Of a stretch of DNA of 64,000 nt, positions 46,683-55,394 are shown one piece after another. Made by a program: the position numbers and the translations under genes. The notes under the pieces were generated by a model, which made no database searches, was not told where the DNA came from, and worked only from the letters and a program-made list of their open reading frames with translations. The first letter of the stretch is position 1. Every line of letters begins with the position of its first letter. Source of the DNA: Gammaproteobacteria bacterium (GTDB lineage: Bacteria; Pseudomonadota; Gammaproteobacteria; PIVX01); NCBI GenBank assembly GCA_003353785.1, contig PIVX01000006.1, positions 45,001-109,000 of the forward strand, written 5' to 3'.

Positions 46683-47216
46683 TTAAAACATAACCCCTAC
46701 CGTTAATTGAGCATTAGGAAGATATTTTAACTTCTTATTATTTAACAAGATAAACTCTTCGCTAATATGTTTTGCACCTATTGAAAATCTAACATTGATA
46801 CTAGACTTATCATCTACCCATTGATAGCCCGTCAATAGACCATACTCAGACACCCCTTCGGCAGGCAATATCGTAAAAGGACCTACTTCAAATTTTCTAT
46901 TCACTTTATGATCATGATATAAATAATAAGAATTTATGATAAACCCATCACTTTCCATGATTTTTCCACGGCTCAGAAAATAATTCACCCTCGCACCAAT
47001 TGCATATCCCGTAAAACTGCTTTGTAGGCCTAAATAACTGACAATTACTCCTAAAGAAGCTTTATCATTAACTTTAAAATCAATTTTTAAATCTGGCATC
47101 AAAAACAATAAATTACCCACGGATTGCTGAACATTTACTTTTTTTACACCAGCAATAGCTTGGTTGGTAAATAAGCAAAACAAGATAAATATAATTCTAA
47201 TAAGTAGATATGACAT
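46683..47216 (-). CDS. Putative outer-membrane beta-barrel protein
   Basis: 177 residues from the ATG at 47216, where a proper signal peptide begins (MSYLLIRIIFILFCLFTN, cleaved after AIAG). The longer open frame would overlap dinB by 50 nt without gaining a signal. The mature part is a series of amphipathic strands (for example SLGVIVSYLGLQ, GYAIGARVNYFLS, GLLTGYQWVDD, INVRFSIGAKHIS) ending in a hydrophobic residue plus Phe (GVMF), as in small outer-membrane barrels. No family was recognised. Confidence 0.65.
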   Translation of the reverse strand: MSYLLIRIIFILFCLFTNQAIAGVKKVNVQQSVGNLLFLMPDLKIDFKVNDKASLGVIVSYLGLQSSFTGYAIGARVNYFLSRGKIMESDGFIINSYYLYHDHKVNRKFEVGPFTILPAEGVSEYGLLTGYQWVDDKSSINVRFSIGAKHISEEFILLNNKKLKYLPNAQLTVGVMF

Positions 47217-47289
47217 TTTATAAAACTTAAATTGGTTAACTATTATTCTATGTGAAAAAGTCACTAAAATCAATACGCTATTTTCAATA

Positions 47290-48342
47290 TTAAGCAAGCT
47301 CCAAAAATGGTAATTGATAGGGCTTTTCTTGATTGGCAAACCTTAATCCCAATCCTAATAACCTGATAGGTAATTGTTGTCTTGCATATCCTTCAATAAA
47401 TAGCTCCATAAACAAGTCAATTGATAATTGCTGCGATCTTCTCTCTATAGTTGTAGAAAAAAAATTATTGAACTTGATTTTGACAAACTGTTTATGTATT
47501 TCTCTATCCTGATAAGATTGCATACGATGCTTTAACTCTATAGATAACTTCATTAATTGCTCTTTCGCACAATTAATTGACTGTATATCAACAGGAAATG
47601 TTCTCTCAATACTAAAAGACTTTCTATTCACATTGGATTTAACAGTTCTACCATCTTTACCAAAACTCAGCTCAATTAATTTATTCCCAAATTTTCCAAA
47701 TTCAGCAATCAGCTTCTTTACCGGATAATTCTGAATATCCTTGCAAATATAGATACCAAGCCTATGTAGTCTTTTTGTTGTAGCCCTACCAACTCCAGGA
47801 ATTTTTTCTATTTTGAGCTGCTCAATAAATTCAGCCACTTGCTCAGGCTCAATGACAAACTGACCATTTGGTTTTTGCCAATCACTAGCTATTTTAGCTA
47901 GAAATTTATTAGGAGCTACTCCTGCTGATGAAGTTAAGTTAAATTGTTCAAAAATCTTTCCCCTAATGCTATTTGCTATCCAAGTAGCACTCCCATGATA
48001 TAATGAACAATCCGTAACATCTAAATATGCCTCATCTAAAGAAATAGGTTCAATGCTTTTTGTATAAGCTAAAAATATTTTACGGATCTCCACAGAAATT
48101 TCTTTATATTTAATCATATTAACCGGCATTACAATTAGATCCGGACACATCCTATAGGCTTTAGATGTAGCCATTGCTGAATGAATACCATACTTACGAG
48201 CTAAATAATTACAAGTACAGATCACTCCTCTGTTGATTTCACTCCCTCCAACAGCAACCGGTAAATTTTTTAAGCTTGGATTATCTCTAATCTCAATAGC
48301 TGCATAAAAACAATCCATATCAATATGAATAATTTTTCGCAT
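47290..48342 (-). CDS. dinB: DNA polymerase IV
   Basis: 350 residues, Y-family polymerase of normal length. Catalytic motifs are IIHIDMDCFYAAIEI and EPISLDEAYLDVTD; helix-hairpin-helix KIPGVGRATTKRLHRLGI; little-finger region around 240-340. The C-terminus lacks an obvious QL-x-LGF-type clamp-binding end, but RLLGLGLRF near residue 330 fits that role. It performs translesion synthesis. It follows cca by 13 nt on the same strand. Confidence 0.95.
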   Translation of the reverse strand: MRKIIHIDMDCFYAAIEIRDNPSLKNLPVAVGGSEINRGVICTCNYLARKYGIHSAMATSKAYRMCPDLIVMPVNMIKYKEISVEIRKIFLAYTKSIEPISLDEAYLDVTDCSLYHGSATWIANSIRGKIFEQFNLTSSAGVAPNKFLAKIASDWQKPNGQFVIEPEQVAEFIEQLKIEKIPGVGRATTKRLHRLGIYICKDIQNYPVKKLIAEFGKFGNKLIELSFGKDGRTVKSNVNRKSFSIERTFPVDIQSINCAKEQLMKLSIELKHRMQSYQDREIHKQFVKIKFNNFFSTTIERRSQQLSIDLFMELFIEGYARQQLPIRLLGLGLRFANQEKPYQLPFLELA

Positions 48343-48355
48343 CTTAGCTAGCCCT

Positions 48356-49585
48356 CTAATTTAATGAATTCATCCATTGTTCAATACCCAATATTCTTAA
48401 GTTACGTATTTCTTTACCTAAATCTTCTTTTTTATAACCATCCTGGATAACTTTCTTAGTATCTATATCATTTGCCGCATTGAAACATTCCTGCCATATT
48501 TTTTTTTGTGGATATTTAAGTGATCCATTACCACTCCCTCTGCCCAACGCATCAGCCATACATGCGGTTAATACCTGTGCTAATCTAGCTTTTCTCCGAA
48601 AAGCATCTATGTCTTCTAGTACTTTTAATCTTCTCTCTACTGTTAGCTCATTTACTCGATGGATAACTATATGTTCCCTAGTTACTATTAATGCAAGATC
48701 CCTAAAAACATTTGGGACATTGTGTCTTTGACAGAATTTTAATACCAGCTCAATACCTCGATGATCATGGCCATGATGTTTAGGCCATTCTGATTTTGGT
48801 GTTAGTGCTTTACCAAAATCATGACAAAGTACAGCAAACCTTACTTGAATATCTTGAGTTAATTCAGCAGATTTTTTAAGTGCCATCAGAAAATGAATTC
48901 CAGTATCAATCTCTGGATGCCATTTTGGATCAGCTGGAACACCAAATAAATCATCTATTTCTTTAAATAAAACTTTAAGCGCACCACAATACCTTAAAAC
49001 TACAAAAAATATATCCAATCTTTCTTCATGTAAAACTTTATGCAGCTCCTGCCACACTCTTGACGGTGTTAAATCTACTAACTCCCCTTGTTTTACCATT
49101 GATAATAATAATTCTTTAGTCTCATTAGCAACTCTAAACCCATATGGAAATAACTTAGCTGCAAAACGCGCCAAACGTAATACCCGTAAAGGATCTTCTA
49201 CAAAACTACCTGAAACATGACGAATTATCTTATTTTGTAAATCAGCTTGGCCTTTATAAGGATCAATGATTTCTCCTGAATCATCCATGGCCATAGCATT
49301 AATAGTTAGATCTCGTCTTCTTAGATCTTCCTCTAAAGTAACTGTCTGCTCAGCAGAACAAACAAACCCTTTATATCCTTTATCTATTTTTTTTTCTGTT
49401 CTGGCAAGAGCATATTCTTCTCCTGTAGTTGGGTGGATAAAAACAGGGAAATCACGACCCACCTGACGAAAACCTTTCTCTAGCATTATTTCTGCGGTTG
49501 CCCCAACAATTACCCAGTCTTTTTCAGAAAACTCTAATCCAAGCAGCCGATCCCTAACCGCTCCACCAACTAAATACGTCCTCAT
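48356..49585 (-). CDS. cca: CCA tRNA nucleotidyltransferase with HD domain
   Basis: 409 residues, as in E. coli (412). Class II nucleotidyltransferase head TYLVGGAVRDRLLG, DWVIVGAT, RRDLTINAMAMD, RVLRLARFAAK; then the HD phosphohydrolase domain LCHDFGKALTP with HGHDHRG. It adds or repairs the 3' CCA of tRNAs; the HD domain gives 2',3'-cyclic phosphodiesterase activity in gammaproteobacteria. AGAGG precedes the ATG. Confidence 0.96.
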   Translation of the reverse strand: MRTYLVGGAVRDRLLGLEFSEKDWVIVGATAEIMLEKGFRQVGRDFPVFIHPTTGEEYALARTEKKIDKGYKGFVCSAEQTVTLEEDLRRRDLTINAMAMDDSGEIIDPYKGQADLQNKIIRHVSGSFVEDPLRVLRLARFAAKLFPYGFRVANETKELLLSMVKQGELVDLTPSRVWQELHKVLHEERLDIFFVVLRYCGALKVLFKEIDDLFGVPADPKWHPEIDTGIHFLMALKKSAELTQDIQVRFAVLCHDFGKALTPKSEWPKHHGHDHRGIELVLKFCQRHNVPNVFRDLALIVTREHIVIHRVNELTVERRLKVLEDIDAFRRKARLAQVLTACMADALGRGSGNGSLKYPQKKIWQECFNAANDIDTKKVIQDGYKKEDLGKEIRNLRILGIEQWMNSLN

Positions 49586-49926
49586 AATATACCTCTTGGG
49601 CTCTCAATTAATTTTTTTTGTCATCTAATAATTAAGCAAATTAGAGTAAGAAGCTATGCAATTAAAACCTGTAATATAACCCTTAAATCCATCACCAATA
49701 AATTTATGAATATGCTACTAATTTGCAGATTATAGCAAGAATTATCTTTTAATGTCATTAACTAACATCAATCTCATTTATATCATGGTCTCTGTTTAAA
49801 AAATACTACATTTTTATATCCCCTGCTTTGCCTGTAATTTTAAGATAGTAATCTTCTCTCTTTACCAGTAAAATATTCAGCAACAAACCCGGTTACTATA
49901 TTTTGTAGAACATAGTTTTTGGAAAT
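49586..49926. other. Intergenic region between cca and a methyltransferase gene
   Basis: 341 nt, no gene. The part around 49784-49880 (CATGGTCTCTGTTTAAAAA ... CTCTCTTTACCAGTAAAAT) shows faint similarity to the dispersed repeat and could be a fifth, decayed copy. Confidence 0.3.
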
Positions 49927-50628
49927 ATGAATATAAATAAAGATATTAAACAAATAATTAATGAGCAAATTGACTATTATAAGAAACGTGCTTATGAATA
50001 TGATCAATGGTTCATGCGCACTGGAAGGTATGATAAAGGTACTAATTTAAATAAAAGATGGTTTGATGAAATTAAAGAATTAAAAGAGATATTACATAAA
50101 TTTAAGCCAAATGGTGAAATTCTAGAATTAGCTTGTGGTACGGGATGGTGGACTACAGAATTAGCAAGATATGCAAATTCAATAACTGCTATAGATTCAT
50201 CGCATGAAGTATTAGCTATAAATAAAATAAAACTTGCTAATAGCGACTGTGCTATCACCTATCAACAACAAAATTTGTTTAATTGGAAACCTCAAAAGAA
50301 ATTTGATGTAGTATTTTTTAGTTTTTGGCTTTCTCATATTCCTCCATTATATTTTGAAAACTTTTTAACTAAAGTAAGTAATAGCCTTAAGCCAAATGGA
50401 AGACTGTTTATAATTGATTCATTATTAGAGCAGACCGCAACAGCTCACGATCAAAGCTTCGATAATAATAAACATATTAATAAACGAAAATTGAATAATG
50501 GCAAAGAATTTGAAATAGTGAAAATTTTTTATGAGCCTAAAATACTTCAGGAATATTTATTAAAACTTGGCTTCAATATAACAGTAAAAACAACAAATAA
50601 ATATTTTTTATATGGACGTAGCATTTAA
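49927..50628 (+). CDS. Class I SAM-dependent methyltransferase
   Basis: 233 residues. Rossmann methyltransferase with motif I EILELACGTGWWTTELARYA (about 64-83), motif II AIDSSHEVLAI, motif post-I FDVVFFSFWLSHIPP and LKPNGRLFIIDSL. The N-terminal segment (YKKRAYEYDQWFMRTGRYDKG) is typical of an uncharacterised bacterial subgroup. The substrate is unknown. GGA lies before the ATG. Purine use on this strand resembles the transporter at 21710 more than the housekeeping genes. Confidence 0.82.
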   Translation: MNINKDIKQIINEQIDYYKKRAYEYDQWFMRTGRYDKGTNLNKRWFDEIKELKEILHKFKPNGEILELACGTGWWTTELARYANSITAIDSSHEVLAINKIKLANSDCAITYQQQNLFNWKPQKKFDVVFFSFWLSHIPPLYFENFLTKVSNSLKPNGRLFIIDSLLEQTATAHDQSFDNNKHINKRKLNNGKEFEIVKIFYEPKILQEYLLKLGFNITVKTTNKYFLYGRSI

Positions 50629-50820
50629 ATGTTTCCTATGCTTTAATGTATTGCCTATTTTTGAGAAGAATCGGCAATACTATTAAAACTCTTTTTATAT
50701 AAATTAATTTAATAATTCTTTTTGTCCACTCCTAGTATTTTAATATCTATTACAACCTCCCGGCTACTGTTGTTTGAATATTTCACCTTATTAGCAAGAA
50801 GCCTCCATTAACGTTATGTA

Positions 50821-51669
50821 CTATTTTAATAACAACCAACACTCGGTTAGTAATTCTGTTTCAGCAATCTCATGTTCAAAATTATAGTAGCAAAAAATAC
50901 AGGGTAAATCTCCCAGTTCTTCAGCTGATTGAGCTAACCAGTCACGATATAACCCATATACAGTATCACCAATGTTGTCACGTGAACCCTTGTGCATTGC
51001 TACCGCATAACGACCAGCAGGTAATTGTCTTTCAATAACTTCTCCCTCAAGCTTCAATCCTACTGGCACAGTAATTCCAAGATCAAAACGAAAATTTTCT
51101 GGCGATGTTGTTTTGGGATCGTCATATGCAAAGCCAAAAGCTTCACCTGCTTTAGGTTTCAAATTCATCGATTGAGCTTTCGCCCAACTAACTAGCTTAT
51201 TGACACTATTACCTAGTTTTTTAGGATCACCATGATGCTCTAAAACAGCTAAACGCCTCTTACTAATATTTCTAATACTTACATTCATAATCGTTTTACC
51301 TTGTATCGGCAAACAATACGGCGGTTGCTCCCATCCTTGCCAGTTTGACTTAGACCTAAACTCACTTGGGCTCATACCACAAATTTGTTTAAATGCTCGA
51401 GTAAATGACTCATGAGACTCAAAGCCAGCATTGCTCGCAATTGTAATAATAGTATTATCTTTTTCGACAATCAGTTGATGTGCTGCTCTTTTTAGGCGTA
51501 ACCAACGAATATATTGTTGTAAAGATATTCCTGTATAGATTGTAAATAGACGATGAAAATGATATTTTGAAAAACATGCAATACCGCTTAATTGGGTCAA
51601 AGTAAGTTTCTCATCAAGGTGCTTGCCAATAAACTCTACTACCTTTTTTAACCGATATTCGTAATTCAT
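50821..51669 (-). CDS. AraC-family regulator with GyrI-like effector domain
   Basis: 282 residues. N-terminal AraC/XylS double helix-turn-helix (about 5-105; TLTQLSGIACFSKYHFHRLF, GFESHESFTRAFKQICGMSP) followed by a GyrI/SOUL-like small-molecule-binding domain (about 125-280). Proteins of this design (Rob/SbmC-like) respond to drugs or organic compounds. The gene looks clearly richer in G+C than its neighbours and stands alone, suggesting horizontal acquisition. No Shine-Dalgarno sequence is evident. Confidence 0.88.
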   Translation of the reverse strand: MNYEYRLKKVVEFIGKHLDEKLTLTQLSGIACFSKYHFHRLFTIYTGISLQQYIRWLRLKRAAHQLIVEKDNTIITIASNAGFESHESFTRAFKQICGMSPSEFRSKSNWQGWEQPPYCLPIQGKTIMNVSIRNISKRRLAVLEHHGDPKKLGNSVNKLVSWAKAQSMNLKPKAGEAFGFAYDDPKTTSPENFRFDLGITVPVGLKLEGEVIERQLPAGRYAVAMHKGSRDNIGDTVYGLYRDWLAQSAEELGDLPCIFCYYNFEHEIAETELLTECWLLLK

Positions 51670-51729
51670 GTTTTTTTGTTTTCAAATCATCATCTTATTT
51701 ACATAAGTAAGATTACACTAACAATAAAA

Positions 51730-51859
51730 TGCTTGCTTGACCATTCTTGCTCAATTTGATTGGTATAATGTTTAGTTGCATGATTGCAGTTTATGCTAGA
51801 GAACTCATTGAACGAATTGCGAGCACAATCCAGTTAGTATGTTCTTGGTCAAGCAAGCA
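51730..51859. repeat. 14-bp perfect inverted repeat with 102-nt interior
   Basis: TGCTTGCTTGACCA (51730-51743) and its exact reverse complement (51846-51859). The interior has no open frame. It lies between the AraC gene and psd, and may mark the ends of a small vanished element. Confidence 0.6.
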
Positions 51860-51993
51860 CTTTTCTTGCAAGTTTTTTAGATCTAGCAACATTGATATCA
51901 GCTCTAGTTGGCGAATGATTTATTGATATTTTAACATTAATGAACGAGCTCCATAGTATTTATGCTGAGAAATAAGGTTAGGAAATATTGTAT

Positions 51994-52250
51994 CTACTGA
52001 AATGGCTCTTTATATGTCGAGCGTATTTTAGTTGATTTTTTGTCAGATATATTAGGAGATGAATGACTCATTTGAGCATGATAAATTTGCTTAGTATTCA
52101 TATAATAAAGAAGTAAATCTTTATTAAAAATAATCTCAAAGTCTGTAACCTTCCTTCAAAATTTTATTATCCCCATTAATACCAAATGCTACTAGTGTAT
52201 AAACAACTTTTAAAGTTTTATCAGATAGATTATTTACTGCAAAAAAAATA
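51994..52250 (-). pseudogene. Possible gene relic in two frames
   Basis: On the minus strand one frame gives NLSDKTLKVVYTLVAFGI and continues to a stop near 52138. The +1-shifted frame gives FEIIFNKDLLLYYMNTK and continues to a stop at 51994. Residue composition looks protein-like, and a single frameshift would join the two. No family was recognised and there is no clear start; chance cannot be excluded. Confidence 0.28.
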
Positions 52251-52263
52251 GATTAGACTGTAC

Positions 52264-52292
52264 TTCACTTATACACAAAAAATATTTATAAT
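52264..52292 (+). promoter_or_regulatory. psd promoter, leaderless geometry
   Basis: TTCACT (52264-52269), 17 nt, TATAAT (52287-52292). The predicted +1 is 52299, one base before the psd ATG. No Shine-Dalgarno sequence. Confidence 0.65.
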
Positions 52293-52299
52293 ATATAAA

Positions 52300-53130
52300 A
52301 TGACTAATATTACTTTTCAAAAATTAATTCCTAAAAAACTACTAGGTAAGCTATGTATATTATTAAGCCAAATTAGAAATACTCATGTTAAAAATTTACT
52401 AATTTCTATAGGAATTTATTTTTATAAACTAAATATGCAAGAAGCTTTGCTCGAAGATCCCTACGCATATACAACCATAGAAAAATTATTTATTAGAAAA
52501 CTGAAACCTGATGCAAGAATTTTTGACAAACAACAAAATACTGTTTGTTCACCATGTGATGGTTTAATAACACAAATTAACCTAGTAAACTCAGATTCTA
52601 AAGTAAAAGCTAAAGATCATTTTTATACACTTGATGGATTATTGGCCAATAAAGAGCATTGTTTCCAACAAGGATTATCAACAACAATTTATCTAGCTCC
52701 AACTGATTACCATAGAGTACATATGCCAATGTCCGGCCAAATTACTAGCATGGTTTATATTCCTGGTAAATTATACTCCGTAAATCCTAAACTATATGAA
52801 AAAATACCAACACTATTAAGCAGTAATGAGAGAGTCATTATTAATGCAAAAAATGATCTGTGTTCATTCGCTTTAGTACTAATTGGGGCACTCAATGTAG
52901 GACATATTCATATTAATTGGCATGGCATAGTAAATCCCTATCATCCGACAGCTCTAAACCAATGGAAATATCAAGATCAACAAATTAATTTATCAAAAGG
53001 CGATGAACTTGGTTATTTTACTTTTGGCTCAACTGTTATCATGTTAATTGATCAACCAACAATCAACCCCCATGAGAATCTTCGTTTAAATCAGCAAACA
53101 CTTCTAGGAAAAGTCCTAGCTGAACTGTAG
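52300..53130 (+). CDS. psd: Phosphatidylserine decarboxylase proenzyme
   Basis: 276 residues. Type I Psd with N-terminal amphipathic region, FIRKLKPDARIF, CSPCDGLIT, APTDYHRVHMPMSG and cleavage site FTFGSTVIML, Ser244 becoming the pyruvoyl group; the family usually has LGST. It makes phosphatidylethanolamine at the inner membrane. The promoter suggests a leaderless transcript. Confidence 0.96.
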   Translation: MTNITFQKLIPKKLLGKLCILLSQIRNTHVKNLLISIGIYFYKLNMQEALLEDPYAYTTIEKLFIRKLKPDARIFDKQQNTVCSPCDGLITQINLVNSDSKVKAKDHFYTLDGLLANKEHCFQQGLSTTIYLAPTDYHRVHMPMSGQITSMVYIPGKLYSVNPKLYEKIPTLLSSNERVIINAKNDLCSFALVLIGALNVGHIHINWHGIVNPYHPTALNQWKYQDQQINLSKGDELGYFTFGSTVIMLIDQPTINPHENLRLNQQTLLGKVLAEL

Positions 53131-53211
53131 TATATCCTTATAAGCAATTTTGCTATAACTTTTATCATCCGTGCCATAAAACCTTGTGTTAATGGCAAAA
53201 GATATAAGAAT

Positions 53212-53240
53212 TTGACAATTATAATAATCTACATTAACAT
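53212..53240 (+). promoter_or_regulatory. Promoter-like start of repeat copy B, upstream of parE
   Basis: A perfect TTGACA (53212-53217), 17 nt, TAACAT (53235-53240). The -35 and flank (TTTGACAAT) are conserved in repeat copy C on the other strand. The transcript would start near 53247, with a leader of about 137 nt. Confidence 0.55.
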
Positions 53241-53377
53241 GGTTTCTGTTCGCTCAAGGAACCACTGACAGACAACTGAGATGTAAAGTATGTAGAGTGA
53301 CGCATTAATATTGCAGTGAAAACAAGACCACAGGTCTTTTTAAGATCCGCCTTTCTTTTAGCAAGGGTGAGGATGTC
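53212..53377 (+). repeat. Dispersed repeat family, copy B, immediately upstream of parE
   Basis: About 165 bp from TTGACA through head ATCTACATTAACATGG and inner block GATGTAAAGTATGTAGAGTG to tail CTTTCTTTTAGCAAGGGTGA, ending GGATGTC, 6 nt before the parE GTG. The GTGAGGATG of the tail supplies the best ribosome-binding site for parE. Confidence 0.7.
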
Positions 53378-53383
53378 AAAATA

Positions 53384-55273
53384 GTGAATAAAAAAGAATA
53401 TACAGCCGAACATATCGAAGTACTAACCGGACTTGAACCAGTACAAAAACGTCCTGGGATGTATACAGATACGAACAACCCAAATCATTTAGCACAAGAA
53501 GCTATTGATAATAGTGTTGATGAAGCCATTAGTGGCTTTGCAACAAAAATAGACATTATCCTAAAAAAAGATGGCTCTCTAGTAGTAATTGATAACGGAA
53601 GAGGGATGCCCGTTGATAAACACCCAAAAGAGAAATTGACAGGAGTTGAAGTCATAATGACAAAACTTCATGCTGGGGGTAAATTCTCTAACAAGAGTTA
53701 TGAATTCTCTGGAGGACTACATGGAGTTGGTGTATCAGTAATTAACGCATTATCTACTAAAGTTGATATACAGATCAAAAGAAACGGTAAATCACATACT
53801 ATTTCATTTAAAGATGGCAAAAAGTCAGCTCCGCTAAAAGTAACCGGTAAGATCCCCCAAAAAGAAACTGGTACATCAATCCAATTTTGGCCCAACAAAA
53901 AATTTTTTGACTCCATTCAATTTACTAAATCATTTTTGCTTAGATCCTTAAAAGCAAAAGCAATTTTATGCCAAGGATTGACAGTCACCTTCTTAGATGA
54001 AAAAACTAAGGAACAACAAACATGGTGTTTTAAAGAAGGATTAGAAAAATTCTTAAGTGATGGTATTCAAAGTCCAATTCTGCCAGAAGAACCCTTTACC
54101 GGAGAATTTAAATCCGACAATGAAGCTGTAATTTTTGCTATATGCTGGACTCCTGAAGTATCAACCGAAGTAGCTGAAAGCTATGTAAATCTAATACCGA
54201 CAATTCAGGGCGGAACACATGTTAATGGATTAAGAACAGGATTACTTGAAGCAATTCGTGGTTTTGCTGAAATGCGAAACTTGATCCCAAGAGGAGTCAA
54301 AATCAATAACGAAGATATATGGGAAAATTGTAATTATATCATGTCAGTAAAACTAAGAGAGGCACAATTTCTTGGACAAACTAAAGAGAAATTAACATCA
54401 AGACAATGCGCTAGTTTTATATCTGGAGTAATTAAAGACTCTCTTACTCTCTGGTTGCACAAACACGTTAAAGTAGCTGAAGAAATAACAGCTCTAGTCG
54501 TTGAAAATGCTCAGAAAAGACAACGCTCTCGACAAAAAATTACTAGAAAAAAAATAACTAGTGGGCCACAGCTTCCAGGTAAACTAACAGATTGTGTTAA
54601 TAGTGATCCAAAAAACTGCGAATTATTCCTCGTAGAAGGAGACTCTGCTGGTGGCTCAGCAAAACAAGCTCGCGATAAAGAATATCAAGCTGTCATGCCT
54701 CTTAGAGGAAAAATACTCAACACCTGGGAAGTCGATACTAATCAAATTTTGAATTCACAAGAAGTCCATGATATATCAGTGGCTATTGGAGTCGAACCAG
54801 GCTCAAGTGATATTAGTAAGCTTAGATATCATAAAATTTGTATATTGGCTGATGCAGACTCAGATGGTCAACACATTGCAACTTTGCTTTGCGCACTATT
54901 TATGAAACATTTTAGAAATTTAGTAGAATTAGGTCATGTGTATATCTCACTACCTCCACTATACCGGATTGATGTTGGTAAAGAAGTGCATTACGCTCTT
55001 GACGATGACGAAAAACAAGGAATATTAGATTCCATCGCTACAAAGAAAAAAACAGCAAAAATTACTGTACAAAGATTTAAAGGCCTTGGTGAAATGAATC
55101 CTATCCAATTAAGGGATACCACAATGAACATTGATACTAGAAGGTTATTACAATTAACTGTCACAAATCACAACAAAGCAATTGCAATCATGGATATGCT
55201 ACTTGCAAAAAAAAGGGCAGCTGATCGTAAACAATGGCTTGAAAGTAAAGGTGATCTTGCCAATATCGATTAG
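53384..55273 (+). CDS. parE: DNA topoisomerase IV subunit B
   Basis: 629 residues (E. coli ParE 630). GHKL ATPase (EAIDNSVDEAISG, VVIDNGRGMPV, SGGLHGVGVSVINALS), transducer domain and Toprim (FLVEGDSAGGSAKQARDKEYQ, LADADSDGQHIATLL) with RFKGLGEMNP. The short GyrB-type insertion-free length and the QKRPGMYT start favour ParE over GyrB. With ParC it decatenates chromosomes. The start is GTG; its leader is repeat copy B. Confidence 0.96.
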   Translation: MNKKEYTAEHIEVLTGLEPVQKRPGMYTDTNNPNHLAQEAIDNSVDEAISGFATKIDIILKKDGSLVVIDNGRGMPVDKHPKEKLTGVEVIMTKLHAGGKFSNKSYEFSGGLHGVGVSVINALSTKVDIQIKRNGKSHTISFKDGKKSAPLKVTGKIPQKETGTSIQFWPNKKFFDSIQFTKSFLLRSLKAKAILCQGLTVTFLDEKTKEQQTWCFKEGLEKFLSDGIQSPILPEEPFTGEFKSDNEAVIFAICWTPEVSTEVAESYVNLIPTIQGGTHVNGLRTGLLEAIRGFAEMRNLIPRGVKINNEDIWENCNYIMSVKLREAQFLGQTKEKLTSRQCASFISGVIKDSLTLWLHKHVKVAEEITALVVENAQKRQRSRQKITRKKITSGPQLPGKLTDCVNSDPKNCELFLVEGDSAGGSAKQARDKEYQAVMPLRGKILNTWEVDTNQILNSQEVHDISVAIGVEPGSSDISKLRYHKICILADADSDGQHIATLLCALFMKHFRNLVELGHVYISLPPLYRIDVGKEVHYALDDDEKQGILDSIATKKKTAKITVQRFKGLGEMNPIQLRDTTMNIDTRRLLQLTVTNHNKAIAIMDMLLAKKRAADRKQWLESKGDLANID

Positions 55274-55394
55274 CCTTAAGAAGGCATCCATGGTAACTAC
55301 TCACCGTCATAAATAACAATCATTTACAGCGCTGTCACTAAATACAACTATGATGAGGTATCTTAATATTATAAATAATCCTATAATAAACATT

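Noticed and set aside
47216-47339. N-terminal extension of the outer-membrane protein overlapping dinB
   Set aside because: The signal peptide begins only at 47216, and the extension overlaps dinB by 50 nt.
49830-49920. Minus-strand peptide near the methyltransferase start (NIVTGFVAEYFTGKERR)
   Set aside because: Only about 25 codons, no start context; likely chance.
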